Source: Meloidogyne chitwoodi
Taxonomy: Eukaryota > Nematoda > Chromadorea > Rhabditida > Meloidogynidae
Direction: 5' to 3'
Length of the DNA: 64,000 bases
Assembly: GCA_015183035.1 (NCBI GenBank)
Contig: JACZZP010000004.1
Location: 124,001 to 188,000 of the forward strand
Shown here: positions 12,271 to 23,032 of the stretch, in pieces
Layout of the letters: every line of letters begins with the position of its first letter
Position numbering within the stretch: the stretch's first letter is position 1
Made by a program: the position numbers and the translations under genes
The notes under the pieces: generated by a model
What the model was told of the DNA's origin: nothing
Databases searched by the model: none
Seen by the model: the letters and a program-made list of their open reading frames with translations, nothing else

Positions 12271-12775
12271 AAAATTAAATACGGATATTGAGTTGAATAA
12301 ATTTAAACATTTGAACATTTAAGAAAAAAATGGATGAGGAAATAAAGAAAAATTTAAAAAGAAGAAAATTAAAAAAAATTAAAAAAATATAAAAAATGGA
12401 AGAAAAGAAAAATTTCTGAGCCTAAAAAAGAATCATAAGAAAATTAAAAATAGTTTTTGCACATGACACAGATTAATAAGAATTTTGCAAAAAAAACTAT
12501 CACCCCCATAAACAAAGAAAAGAAAAAAGTTGGCAAATGAAGAAAAAAAAATAAAAAATATAAAAATAGGAAGGAGAAAAAAGTAACAAAAATAGTGATG
12601 TTATCAACAAATTTGGGAAATAACAAAAAAAATTTGGTAGGAATGTTGTGTTTTTGGTATTTTGGCTTTTAATATTACTAATATGCTCCGTATATTTTAT
12701 TTTATTTTAATTTTAATTATAATATTAAGAAACTAAAATTGTTTTAAAGAATGTGGCTAAAGTTGAAGTTGAAAA

Positions 12776-12810
12776 ATATTTTTGTAAGCCAGTCTATTAC
12801 ATGGCTAAAA
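12776..12810 (+). repeat. Hairpin element copy
   Basis: ATTTTTGTAA lead; stem GCCA / TGGC around GTCTATTACA; then TAAAA. Confidence 0.65.
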
Positions 12811-12894
12811 ACAAAGCTAAATTTAACATGTTCTCTAGCTTTGGATTTTTAAAATATAGTCTTTGTTTGTTATAACTCAATCCGGGTAGGGTTC

Positions 12895-13105
12895 ATGGAT
12901 GCCCCGATTCCCGAAAATCGGGAATTGAAAAATTCGGGAATTCCCGATTATCGAATATCGAGAATTGAAAAATTTCGGGAATTCCCGATTCTAGAAAATC
13001 GGGAATTGAAAAATTTCGGGAATTCCCGATTCTAGAAAATCGGGAATTGAAAAATTTCGGGAATTCCCGATTCTAGAAAATCGGGAATTGATTTTTTGTC
13101 GGCAG
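12895..13105. repeat. Palindromic GGGAATTCCC minisatellite
   Basis: At least four tandem units of about 41-43 bp, each made of CGGGAATTCCCGATT followed by CTAGAAAATCGGGAATTG and AAAAATTT. Each unit contains a self-complementary CGGGAATTCCCG core. The last two or three units are identical, suggesting recent expansion. Confidence 0.85.
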
Positions 13106-13659
13106 GATCCCTGGTATGGTTGTTATAGAAAACACTAACTAACAAGGTATTCCGGTCTACCCGAATAAAAAAGGGATAACTCGGTTAAAATAATACTCTA
13201 TTGGAACACTTGAAAATTTTAAAAAGAAAAAATTATCAAAAATTTAATTAATTCAATTCACAAGAAAATATCAATTAAAATTTTATAAAATTAAATAGTT
13301 TTGGCAATTGGACGAGGCGAAATGAAATATTTTAATGAAAAAGAAGAAAAATTTATCAATATTTATTGAATAGTTGTGGACGTAATATTAAAAGTTTGTG
13401 TGTATAAAATTAAAAAGTAAAAAAGGGAAATAGAAAATGGAGTTTTTAATAAAATATTCGTCATTTTTAAACATTTTATTTCTTAAAATCGATGAGTAAA
13501 AAAAAGGAAAAGAAAAGTCAAATAAACATTGTGTAATAATTATGAAATTATTTATTATTTTGATAATTTTGAAATAATTTCTGATGATATTTAAAAAAAA
13601 TTGAAAACACCATTTTACAAAAATACATTATAAGCGAAATTTTAACAACATTTAATATA

Positions 13660-13693
13660 ATTTGCTTACGCGTAGCATAAGCATCCAAAAATA
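13660..13693 (-). repeat. Hairpin element copy
   Basis: Minus-strand TATTTTTGGA lead; stem TGCTTA / TAAGCA with loop TGCTACGCG. Confidence 0.75.
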
Positions 13694-13910
13694 AACAATA
13701 TCTCGATTGGGTTTAATACTTGATCAGAATCAGTTCGTTATAAATAAATACTAAACAAAATAAATTATATTATGTAAAATTATTAACCTATTAAAGAAAT
13801 GAAATTCTTATCAAGTTTATTAATATTAACTTTTACGTTTTAAAATTATTTAAAACTGAGCTTTTCATTCTTATTGTTAGTTGTGCCCGTATTTCCGATT
13901 ATTTTGTTTG

Positions 13911-13941
13911 TTATTTTTGTATGCCACACGTTGGCAAAATA
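13911..13941 (+). repeat. Hairpin element copy
   Basis: TATTTTTGTA lead; stem TGCCA / TGGCA; then AAATA. Confidence 0.7.
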
Positions 13942-15159
13942 AAATTTGCGGGATAAAATAAGAAAATCTAGTCTTTCTTAAATACTAGAAAAGTACTAGC
14001 TTCAACAATTCAAATTTCAAATAATAAAAATTGAAAATAAGTAATTCGTTGTCTAAAATATTTAAATAAACGTAAAATGTTTGTGTTATTCATTAAACAA
14101 CAAAATAAATACAAAAAGTAATATGTATTTATTATTAAAACATTATTTAGACATAAAACTGGAATAACAATAGACTAGTTTTTTTTCTTCTTCTATTTTA
14201 AAACGACAACAACTGGGACAGAGTGTATACATATTACGTTAAAACTTGTATTTCTGACGGCCATATGTATAAATAAATAAAATATAATTTTTTTGCCTTC
14301 CGTCCCATTAGAAACAGACAAGCTTTGTAAGGTATATAATAAAGAAAAATGATTATATAATGGTTGAGGGACGCGCAGGGCCAAAAATACCAGTGTAAAT
14401 ATTAAAAAAAAACCGGTTGAGAGCCAGACAACTCGTCTCCCCTTCAAAGCAGACAAAAATCATGCAAGCAAATGTCATTGTATTTAAAAGAGAATTATTG
14501 TGAACATGTATAAATGTGAGAATATCAAAAAATTAATATTTTAAGTACAATTTTAAAAAGATTAAAAGAAAAAGATTAAAAAGATTAAATAAAAATATAT
14601 AGTGAGCACTCTGGAATATTAATTTTTGGAATTTTTATTAAAAAAAAAAAATTTTTTTAATTTAAAAAGAAGAAACAAATTAGACCAAAAACGGAAAAAG
14701 TTTATAAAAATTGATTTTTAGAAAATTTATTGGAAATTTTACCGCTCTCTGCATATGCTTAAACAATTAAAATGGAAATATAAAATTAAATAATTTAAAA
14801 AAATTTAGAGTTTGCCACGTTTAAAATTTCTATTAAAATTTATAAATTTGTGTTCGTCAAGTTAATAAATCCAAAAAATATAGTCAAATAAATTAAATTT
14901 ATTGTTTAGAAGAATATAAGCTAACTTAAAGAGCTGATTTTTTATATTTTTAAATTTATTTTATTAATTTTGATTAAATTGTATTAATTAATTATTCAAA
15001 TGCAAGCAATTAAAGTACGGACAAACTCTTTCAAGTATTTTTTAAAATTATTTAAAAGTTGACTCGTTATTTATACTGTAATACCTATAATAAAGTGAGC
15101 TTTCCTTGAGAACTAAAGAAAAAAATATAGCAATAAATTTATTATATTATTTAAAGTTA

Positions 15160-15345
15160 TTGGAAATTTCCAAAATTTCCTCGGAACTAGTTTCCCAGTT
15201 TAGGATACATTTTTAATTTTCATTGTTCCAGTACCGGAATTATTGAGGGGCTAGGAACTATTTCCGGACCAGTTCCGAAACAAGTTTCAATTTCAGAAAT
15301 TTGGTAGTTCCCAGTTCCGGAATTGGAACATTCCCATCACTGAGT
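15160..15345. repeat. GGAACT-rich dispersed repeat, copy 1
   Basis: Dense alternation of GGAACT and its complement AGTTCC (for example CAGTTCCGGAATTGGAAC), ending TTCCCATCACTGAG. Related copies lie at 24745-24965, 27640-27790 and 44586-44835. Confidence 0.7.
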
Positions 15346-15644
15346 ATTTAGCTTAGAAAATCTAAGCCTGCAAAAATATTTCAACAATTATCATTAACAT
15401 ACAAATTAACAAAAATAGATATAGTAATTAAATATTAAATATTTGAAATAAATGATATTATTCATTTATTCATTAATTCAAAATTAAATACCCTAAAAAT
15501 AGATTTTTCAATTAAAATCTCAAAGTTTAACTAAGCTTAATTCTAAAAATCTTTAAAAAACATACCTACTTAATTCCTATTAAAAATTAAAAAACTTTTT
15601 TTAAATTAAGTACATTATGCCGTTTACTTCTTCGTGTCTCCTTT

Positions 15645-18347
15645 ATGCTTTTGCTTGTTTCAACCTTATTTTTGGCATTTCGACAATTACAACATTTAAA
15701 AAGAGTAAATTCTGCATGGGAAGAGGATTCTAGACCACTAAGAAATTTTACTTCAAAATTTAAAAATTTTGAACAAAATTATTATTTACAAGAGCCAATT
15801 GTTTCTCCTTGTGATAACAACACTAAAGTATTCATTTTGATGCTTTCAAGGCGGGAATCTTATATTAATAGAGAAGCGATTAGACTAACTTGGTATAAGG
15901 ATAGGGTATGTTTTTTTAGATTAATCTTTAGCCAAAAACTTACAATTTTTTTTCAATTTTTTTGTAATGAGCAGAGTTTAATTTAAACTTTAATATTGAG
16001 ATTTTGACAATTTTTTAATATATTTATGCTTCGATGCAGCTCAAATAAACATATAAATTAGTTAATTTATGAATTAATATAATCTTTAATCTAATTATCC
16101 ATTATTTGAATGAAGGATGGTTTTTGAATCTTAGTATTTTTGGCAGCTGAGTGCTTGCACTTGGCTAAAATACAGACTTTTTATTTATCATTTAAACTTA
16201 TTTTAAATTTTTCAAGAAAAACCTGGACAATTTACCAACAAAATTAGAAAATACTTAAAATTTTTAAAAATTTCTAATATTCGCAAAAGTTTTTGAAAAA
16301 CTATTCCGAAACTCCATTTTTTAAAAATTCATCAAAATTTACAAAATGGATATTAGAAAATTCTTTTTGTTACGAAATTTAAAAAAAAATATAAATTATT
16401 TCAAATATAATACAAATAAATTTATTAAATAAACCTATTTATCTATCTCAATCTGCTTTTAATAATGTTTTGTTGGGAGCTAAACTTCGTTTGGCTAATT
16501 TTTATATTAAATTTATATATTTTTTTGATATTGCTTTAATAATTTATTTTATTTTTAATTGTAGCCTAATGGAACAGTTTTGCGTTTTTTCCTGGCTGAT
16601 CAGAATGTTAAAAAAGTAAATTTTAAAATAATTAATTATTTAAAAATGTTTGTTTTTTAGAATCATAAAGGTGACATTCCTATAGGTCCGGACGAGGTTT
16701 CACCTGTCAAACTGAAAAAGTTTATCCATGAAGAGCACAAGCATTATGATGATACTGTATTTTTGAAGGGAATACCTGATACTTATGGAAATCTGCATTT
16801 AATGGTAATTTTTTTTCAAATTTTAATTTCAAAATTTTGAAACAATTTTTAATCAATAAATCAATTTCAAATTTATTTATCTTGCAGGTCCATGCAGCTT
16901 TTCAATGGCAACAAACATTTTGCCCTCAGGCAAGATATGTAATGAAAACAGACGATGACACTATTGTACATTTGGAAAGACTAAATTTTTGGATAAATAT
17001 AAAATTTGATATTGATTTGGAAGATAATAACCCGGCAACATGTTGGGGAGCAGCATTAGTCAACACAGGACCAATAAGAGCAAAAAATCACAAATGGTTA
17101 GTAAACTTAAAATTTTACCAAATACACATAGATCGGTTATTTCGCTTTTCTAATATTAGCAGAATTAAATAATTCTGCTTACAAAAATATGCAAATCTTC
17201 TTGATCCAAAGGTTTAGGACTGGAAAGGTTTAAAAATAACAAGATATATATTTTCAATAAAAAGTATTAATTAATATTAAGCAATTATATTCATCCTTAG
17301 AGTTATTGAATATAGTTTATATTAATTTTGGACTAATGGATGGGCTAAAAAATTGATTTTGTAGTAAAATTTTGGAAGAGTAATCTGTGGGAACTTTTAA
17401 AAATTTATTGATAAGGGAACGCCTGGGGTGCGCTCAAAAGATTTTTTTGGCAATGAAAGCCTGCGGCTTAGAAAGTCTTTACGATTAAATAATATAAGTT
17501 TTATTATTTTTACTGCTTAAAATTGGGTAATATCTTTTTGATTATCTTGACATTGAAGAACGTTGTTTATTTTTGGGTGCCATTATTTGGCAATAAATTA
17601 ATTATTTTATTTTTAAAAAAATTCAGGTATGTCCCAGAGGAAGTATATCCACTCGATAAATATCCAAATTACTTAAATGGATGTACTTATATGTGTTCGT
17701 CTTTAGCAATAACTAAAATAATTGAAAATTGTCCTAAAGTTAATGCTGTAAATATGGAGGATGCTCTTTTTACCGGAATTGTTGCACAAGAGGCTAATGT
17801 TAGTAGAGTAGACGAACCTTGGCATTTTTATTGGGATGGTTCTCATGTAAGATTTTTTTTAATATTTATAATTTAAAAAAATTTTAAATTATAAAAAATA
17901 TTTTTTTAATTATAATTTATATGCTTAAAAACAATATTAATAGAGGCTAAATTTAATTAGAATTGTTAAAAATAATTTGGGTTTTTTTTTGCTATAAGCA
18001 ACCTTTTTACCCTAAAATTATTTAATAAATATTATTTATTTTTTTCATTATAAGATTAAAATTTTTATTAGAAATTACGGTTGATAAGTAGCATTTGATA
18101 AATATTTTTGGATGCCATGTAAAATCATAGGCAAAATAGTTTTATTTAGCATTTTTAAAATTTTCTAAAAATTCTTAAAATTGTAAATTTTTTTTAAATA
18201 TTTTATTTTTTTCAGTTCGACCAAGAAACTTATTGTACTCAAAATGTTCCCTATATATTTGCAGTTTATGACCATATTTATTCAATTGAACATTTTGTTG
18301 ATTTATATGAAAAAGTTAAATCACTTAAATGTAAATGGAATGTTTGA
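15645..18347 (+). CDS. GT31 beta-1,3-galactosyltransferase-like enzyme (5' end incomplete)
   Basis: Exons 15645-15905, 16565-16615, 16661-16804, 16888-17096, 17627-17846 and 18216-18347 are phase-consistent and give about 339 residues. The frame is open upstream to an AG at 15609-15610, so a further 5' exon is possible. An N-terminal hydrophobic stretch (LRVSFMLLLVSTLFLAF) fits the signal anchor of a type II Golgi protein. Family motifs follow in order: REAIRLTWYKD, VLRFFLAD, DTYGNLHLM, the metal-binding DxD as MKTDDDTIVH, and MEDALFTGI near the end. GT31 enzymes transfer galactose or GlcNAc to glycoprotein or glycolipid acceptors in the Golgi. The acceptor here cannot be told. In Caenorhabditis such genes (bre family) build glycolipids. 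Long introns carry hairpin elements; the 45- and 83-bp introns do not. Confidence 0.88.
16135..16170 (+). repeat. Hairpin element copy, GT31 intron 15906-16564
   Basis: TATTTTTGGCA lead; stem GCTGAGTGC / GCACTTGGC with G-T pairs; then TAAAA. Confidence 0.8.
16467..16500 (+). repeat. Hairpin element copy, GT31 intron 15906-16564 (second)
   Basis: TTTTGTTGGGA lead; stem GCTAAAC / GTTTGGC; then TAATT. Confidence 0.7.
17152..17190 (-). repeat. Hairpin element copy, GT31 intron 17097-17626
   Basis: Minus-strand TATTTTTGTA lead; long stem AGCAGAATTA / TAATTCTGCT; then AATATT. Confidence 0.8.
17569..17597 (+). repeat. Hairpin element copy, GT31 intron 17097-17626 (second)
   Basis: TATTTTTGGG lead; stem TGCCA / TGGCA; 30 bases before the next exon. 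Confidence 0.75.
18101..18138 (+). repeat. Hairpin element copy, GT31 intron 17847-18215
   Basis: TATTTTTGGA lead; stem TGCCATG / CATAGGCA with one bulge; then AAATA. Confidence 0.75.
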
Positions 18348-18419
18348 AATTGTTTGAAATAAAATAAATTATTAAAAAAATTTGAAAAAAAGACTACCAA
18401 AATTAAAAAATTAGAGTTC

Positions 18420-19170
18420 AAAAATTTTGATTAAGCTTCAAGCTCTTTCGAATGAGAACATATTCAGCAGAATTTATCAATAAAAATAAAAATTAATTAA
18501 GTCAAATTATTCATTCCCACCAAATTTTTTAATTATTCAAAAAATTTTATCGCAAAAACTAACCCATAAATTTTTGATTTTTAAAGCTCATTCGATTGAG
18601 CTCTTTAAGCTCTTTCTAATGATACCAAATTCATCAATTTTTCAGTGATGGAAATTTTTTAAAAAAATTCAAAATATTCTTTCCCCCAAAATTTTCTAAA
18701 CTTTCAAAAATTTTTTTCTCAAAAACTAGTTTGTAGATTTTTTTAAACAAAACTCATTTGATTCAGTAATTCGTCCTCTTTCGAATGATACTATATTCAG
18801 AAAATTTTGAGGGATGGAAATTTTTTTATAAAAATTCAAAATATTCCTTCGCCCAAAATTTTTTCAAAAAATCATATCTCTCAAAGCCTTCTTTTTTAGG
18901 AGGTCTATCATAGCTCATTAGATTCAGTTTTCGAGCTTTATAAATGATACAAATTACAGCGAGCGAATATTATTCGGAGGAAATTTTTTTATCGAACTTT
19001 AAAATATTTCTTCACCCCCAAATTTTCTTTCAAAAATTTTTTTCTCAAAAACTAGTTTATGTTCAAAGGTCTATCATAGCTCATTTGAATCAGTGTTTCG
19101 AGCTCTTTCAAATGATACAATAAAATTTGAGGATCTTCCCGTAGAAATTTTTTTATAAAAATTTAAAGTA
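18420..19170. repeat. Degenerate tandem array, period about 160 bp
   Basis: About five units, each with GAGCTCTTTCGAATGATACC or a variant (near 18445, 18610, 18775, 18935, 19100), a C-rich TTCCCCCAAAATTTTC block and CTCAAAAACTAGTTTGTAG. The same family recurs near 25780-25870, 40287-40612, 61080-61200 and as the inverted repeat at the right end of the window. Confidence 0.75.
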
Positions 19171-19449
19171 AACATTCTCCATAAAAAAAATCCAATGTTC
19201 ATGGATAATAATATTTCCATTTTATCTTAATGTCCGAGAAACAAATATTTCACAGTGAACATTAGTAACTTTTTTATACTAATACCACAGCCCTACAATT
19301 ATAATTAATTAAAAAGAATTATTTTTCGAATTTTATTAAATATTATGTTTAAAAACAATTTAAATAAATTTATTAAAAAAAAATTTTTTCTTTCTTTAAA
19401 CAACTTTTATTCATCTTTTGACAAAAAATCAACTTTTAGAGCAACAAAA

Positions 19450-20983
19450 TTAACAACCAGTAATACCTAAAATTAAATAAAAAATAAATATTTTTAAAAT
19501 AAATATTAATATACCATTATTTAAGGGTAACATGTGTTGTCTAAATAATTTCCCTGAAGCACTAAGGCAGGATTCTTGAGTTGCTTGAGATGCTCTACAC
19601 CATGGGACCATTAATGAATATACTTCATCTTTATTACAAAGTGACCATTTTGCATAAGAAAGTTTGTTTTCATCCATAAATTTCCAACTATAAAATATTC
19701 GAAATAAAATTTAAAATTTAGTATTTACAAGTCTCGGAACCGAGAGTCTCAACTACTAAATCTCGGCGAACCTCGGTGAGAACCGATAAAAGCTTCTACT
19801 TACAATGCCTGCATTGCCTCCGGATTGAGCCAAGCTGGAAGGAACACATCGGCATCACCATATTCAGTTACAAATACCGCAAGCCCTTTTGCCTTTGCTT
19901 TTAATATCATTTTCTTCTGATTTTCAATGTGTTCTTGATATTTTACGCAGTAAAAATGTAAGGTATACCTAAATTGGTTAAATTAATTTTTTTGATCATT
20001 TATCAAAAAATAAAAAATAATAATTCAAAATTACATCAAATTTGTTCCATCAACAGGATTGTTGACAATTTCGTCGCATGGACCAGTAGATTGCTTCGTC
20101 GTCCCGAGGATAACAACGACATTAGGGTCAATTTTTCTAATTTCCTGAAATTTAAAAATTCAAAAATATCAAAAAAGGTTACAAATACCTTAAGTACAGT
20201 ATTATAATAATGTTTCAATTTATCCCAACTGCAAGTATATGCAGGTTCATTCCAAAGTTCTAAAACCATATTAGGCGAGCCTTTGTATTTTTTGACAATT
20301 GTTGTAAAAAAGAAAATTGCACTATATGTGAATCTGCCATAAAATTCTCCGTCATTTAAACAATCTTGATTTCCTACATCGTGCCAATCAATTAGAAAAT
20401 AAATTCCATTCTTTTTATTAAAAAATATTTTTTAATTTAATTTTAAAATATTACCGCAATTGCTGCATCTGCGATTGTATAAGACGCATTAAGCGCAGCA
20501 GATGGGTTTTCTATATAACCAGAATAATAAGTCCCGATTGCGGCACGAACCTTAAATTTTTTTAATTTTTTAGCTATAAATTAAAATCAAATTTTACAGA
20601 CTCAAATGACACTGAGTGAATGTCGCATTTTATTTTTAAAGTCTTAAAAAAGAGAGCGTTAGTGACAAAAGGATCAAGGGACAAAAGACAAAAATGATTT
20701 TTTAATTTTAGACGTTTTCCAAAATTCCATAAAATGTAACGTTACTTACAACATTTGAGTTATAAAAACATTTTATCGCCTTTACAACACCAGGAGAGTA
20801 AAATTCAGTAATCCATTGACTGAACCAAAGAGAAATTCCTCTCAATGTAGCAACTTGTCCATTTGAACCAAGCAATTGACCATTTTTTACTGACAATTTT
20901 CCATAAGGCGGATTTGCTGCAGATACTAATGATAAATAAATAGCAATAAATGAAATAATAATTATTAAACAATTTTTAAGCAT
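19450..20983 (-). CDS. GH5 beta-1,4-endoglucanase (cellulase), copy A
   Basis: Seven exons: 20750-20983, 20455-20550, 20189-20410, 20035-20144, 19804-19968, 19515-19687, 19450-19466, phase-consistent, about 338 residues. A signal peptide (LIIIISFIAIYLSLVSA) is followed by ANPPYGKLSVKNGQLLGSNG, the typical start of nematode GH5 cellulases. Catalytic acid/base is the Glu of LELWNEPAY; the nucleophile is the Glu of VTEYGD; substrate-site motifs FLIDWHD and MYTLHFY are present. The catalytic domain ends the protein, with no carbohydrate-binding module. The enzyme would cleave cellulose in plant walls after secretion from oesophageal glands during invasion. The family is known in plant-parasitic nematodes and is thought to come from bacteria; the introns show it is nematode-adapted. 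An upstream in-frame ATG at 21037 would precede the signal peptide and is less likely. The paralogue is at 30055-31544. Confidence 0.95.
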
Positions 20984-21050
20984 TTTCAATGGATTTTGTT
21001 TAATGAAGAATTTAAAGAGAAAGTTGATATTAAGCAAAATTCAAACCTTT

Positions 21051-21057
21051 ATTTATA
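21051..21057 (-). promoter_or_regulatory. TATA-like box of GH5 copy A
   Basis: TATAAAT on the minus strand, about 70 bases before the ATG at 20983, inside a stretch (GTATAAATAAAGGTTTG) conserved at the same spacing before copy B. Confidence 0.5.
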
Positions 21058-21303
21058 CAAAAATTCTTTTTAATTTATTTTACCGGAAGGCCAGACAATA
21101 CTGTTGTTTAAACAAATTTAAGGTTAATTCAAAGTTTCATTCTTTAACTCAACAATTTCAAAAAAATAATTCACATTTTTTCACTGACAGAAAAATAGAC
21201 AAAATCCAACAAATAGCTCTTTACTTCCTAAATATCACTCTGTTTAAACAAAGATTAAACAAAAAAGGTTAAAATGGTTTTTGTTGAGGTTACAACATTT
21301 TTC

Positions 21304-21461
21304 ATTAAAAAAGATAAACGTGGCCATAAAAGAAAATTTATTATGTAAACTAAAAGGTCATTAAAACATAGACAATAGAGGGGAGGATATAAATGTACTT
21401 TACGTTGCTAATATTTTTTAAATAAACTTTTTTTAAAATAAAATTGAAAAAGACTTGGACT
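21304..21461. repeat. Conserved noncoding block shared by both duplicated blocks, copy A
   Basis: About 158 bp, identical by eye to 31865-32022 and lying between the divergent GH5 and X promoters in both blocks. The neighbouring noncoding sequence of the blocks has diverged far more. It includes GATAAACGTGGCCATAAAAG and GAGGGGAGGATATAAATG. It could be a shared regulatory region or a recent gene-conversion tract. Confidence 0.8.
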
Positions 21462-21499
21462 CTTGTATTTTTTAGGTAATTGAACTATTTGAAAATTTT

Positions 21500-22078
21500 G
21501 GTACTTATGCCCTTATTCCACCCCCCCCCCCTTCTTCAATGCCGCGCCCTTTTTTTACTGCGCCGAAAAAATATTCTAGACTGCTTGATTGAAATTGCCT
21601 TAGGAAAACTTTGATGTGTAAATATGTATATATTTATAAATTAATAAAAAAAGAAAACAAAACAACAGAAATTAAAAAGGAGGCATAAAATTGTTAATCC
21701 CATTCAAAATATCATCAAAAACAGATTTGTTGTTGATATTGGACGAGCGACGGAACAAAAACACACATTTCTCACAATTACGTTCTTGATGCAAAATCCC
21801 ACGTCGTTGAAAGAATCTAATGCTTCCTAATTCATGATCACCGTTTCCAAGTTCATTAATATTACGAATTAATTGATCATAGTTCATTTTAATAATGTGT
21901 TTATTTTTTAAAATGATGGCACAAATAGTAACGCTATCATTTTTAATTTAACATGCCTTTACACATCAAAGTTTTCCTAAGGCAATTTCAATTAAGCAGT
22001 CTAGAATATTTTTTCGGCGCAGTAAAAAAAGGGCGCGGCATTGAAGAAGGAGGGGGGTGGAATAAGGGCATAAGTACC
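21500..22078. mobile_element. Merlin-like non-autonomous element, 8-bp TSD
   Basis: Long inverted repeats of about 110 bp start GGTACTTATGCCCTTATTCC at each end. Flanks are AAAATTTT at 21492-21499 and 22079-22086, an exact 8-bp duplication. A minus-strand 71-codon open frame (21672-21887; LGSIRFFQRRGIL followed by CEKC) resembles the N-terminus of IS1016/ISXO2-type transposases, with the rest missing. Read as an internally deleted Merlin element (inference). Confidence 0.8.
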
Positions 22079-22846
22079 AAAATTTTTTATTCTCGATTTT
22101 TCTGGAATATGAAATGCCCAACACATAAATCCTCAAAAATTTTTGATTTTCAGAAATCACGGTCACATACTAAAATCATTGGTAATATTGAATTTTATGG
22201 GCCCCATTTTTTATTTTTCCTTATTTTCCCTTGAGCAATCATCAACCTTTTTTTTAAACTATTGAGTGTATAAAATGTGAATGGGTTATAGGAAAACATT
22301 TTCTAAATTATTAAAAAATATGGAACAACTTAAAAATTTAACAATAATTGATCTTTGTTAAAAATTTAAATTGAGCGGCAATGATTTTGAATGCTTGGCT
22401 AGAGCTTACTTCATGGCAACGAACCTGTTCCAGAATGTGTTGTTAAGACAACCGAATAAAAGTTAAACATTTAAAGATTATTTATACACTAAAGAGATTA
22501 AAAAAGATGATTGATGATTGCTCAAGGAAAAATAAAGAAAAATAAAAAATGGGGCCCATAAAATTCAATATTACCAAATCATTTACTTCCTTTTACCATT
22601 AAAAGACCGTCTCAATATTATTACCTATTTTTCAAAGTAATACCAGAAATAGACGATAACACATTCTATAACTCTTTTTTTAGTTCAGTCGCATTTTTTA
22701 AATATATTTTAAAGGTTAAGTGTTTTCAACATGGATTCAACTTCAATTGACTGCACTTTATTCTGTCAATGATTAATTTAGTACTTTGTCATAAGATAGA
22801 TATCTCAAGAAAGGTCTTGAGGACTAATGTTAAATGAGAAGAGAGT

Positions 22847-22864
22847 ATGCCACTCACAAGGCAT
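22847..22864. promoter_or_regulatory. ATGCC-N8-GGCAT inverted motif upstream of X copy A
   Basis: ATGCCACTCACAAGGCAT lies about 169-186 bases before the ATG of X copy A. The same 18-mer with one change stands at 32453-32470 before X copy B. It contains ATGCCA, the published DOG box of cyst-nematode dorsal-gland genes. Use in this genus is unproven. Confidence 0.35.
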
Positions 22865-23032
22865 TTTCACGTGATGTTAATTTTTTATTGAGAACTGAAT
22901 AAAAATGGCAAATTGGCTGAGATTGGGGCAGTTTGATTAACGAAATGAAATGACATTTCTTAGGGAGAGCTTAAATTAAATAAATTAAATTAATTTTTCA
23001 ATTTTTTAATTAATTAATTTATTTTTTTAGCA

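Larger units (their letters stand above)
8834..15600. other. Long gene-poor interval
   Basis: Nearly 6.8 kb upstream of the CCCH gene without a convincing coding exon. Short open frames near 9570-10730, 11460-11670 and 14190-14456 have the composition of T/A-rich noise and no splice partners. The interval holds six hairpin-element copies (9856, 10110, 11843, 12776, 13660, 13911), a 278-bp MITE (11993-12270), a GGGAATTCCC minisatellite (12895-13105) and a GGAACT repeat (15160-15345). A CT-rich tract at 11350-11390 followed by more complex sequence to 11660 could be a promoter or 5' UTR exon, but nothing decides it. Confidence 0.5.

Noticed and set aside
12895..13105. CRISPR-like array
   Set aside because: Units are contiguous without unique spacers, in a eukaryotic genome; a minisatellite.
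15617..15740. ATG at 15617 as GT31 start
   Set aside because: Out of frame with the enzyme and closes after about 40 codons.
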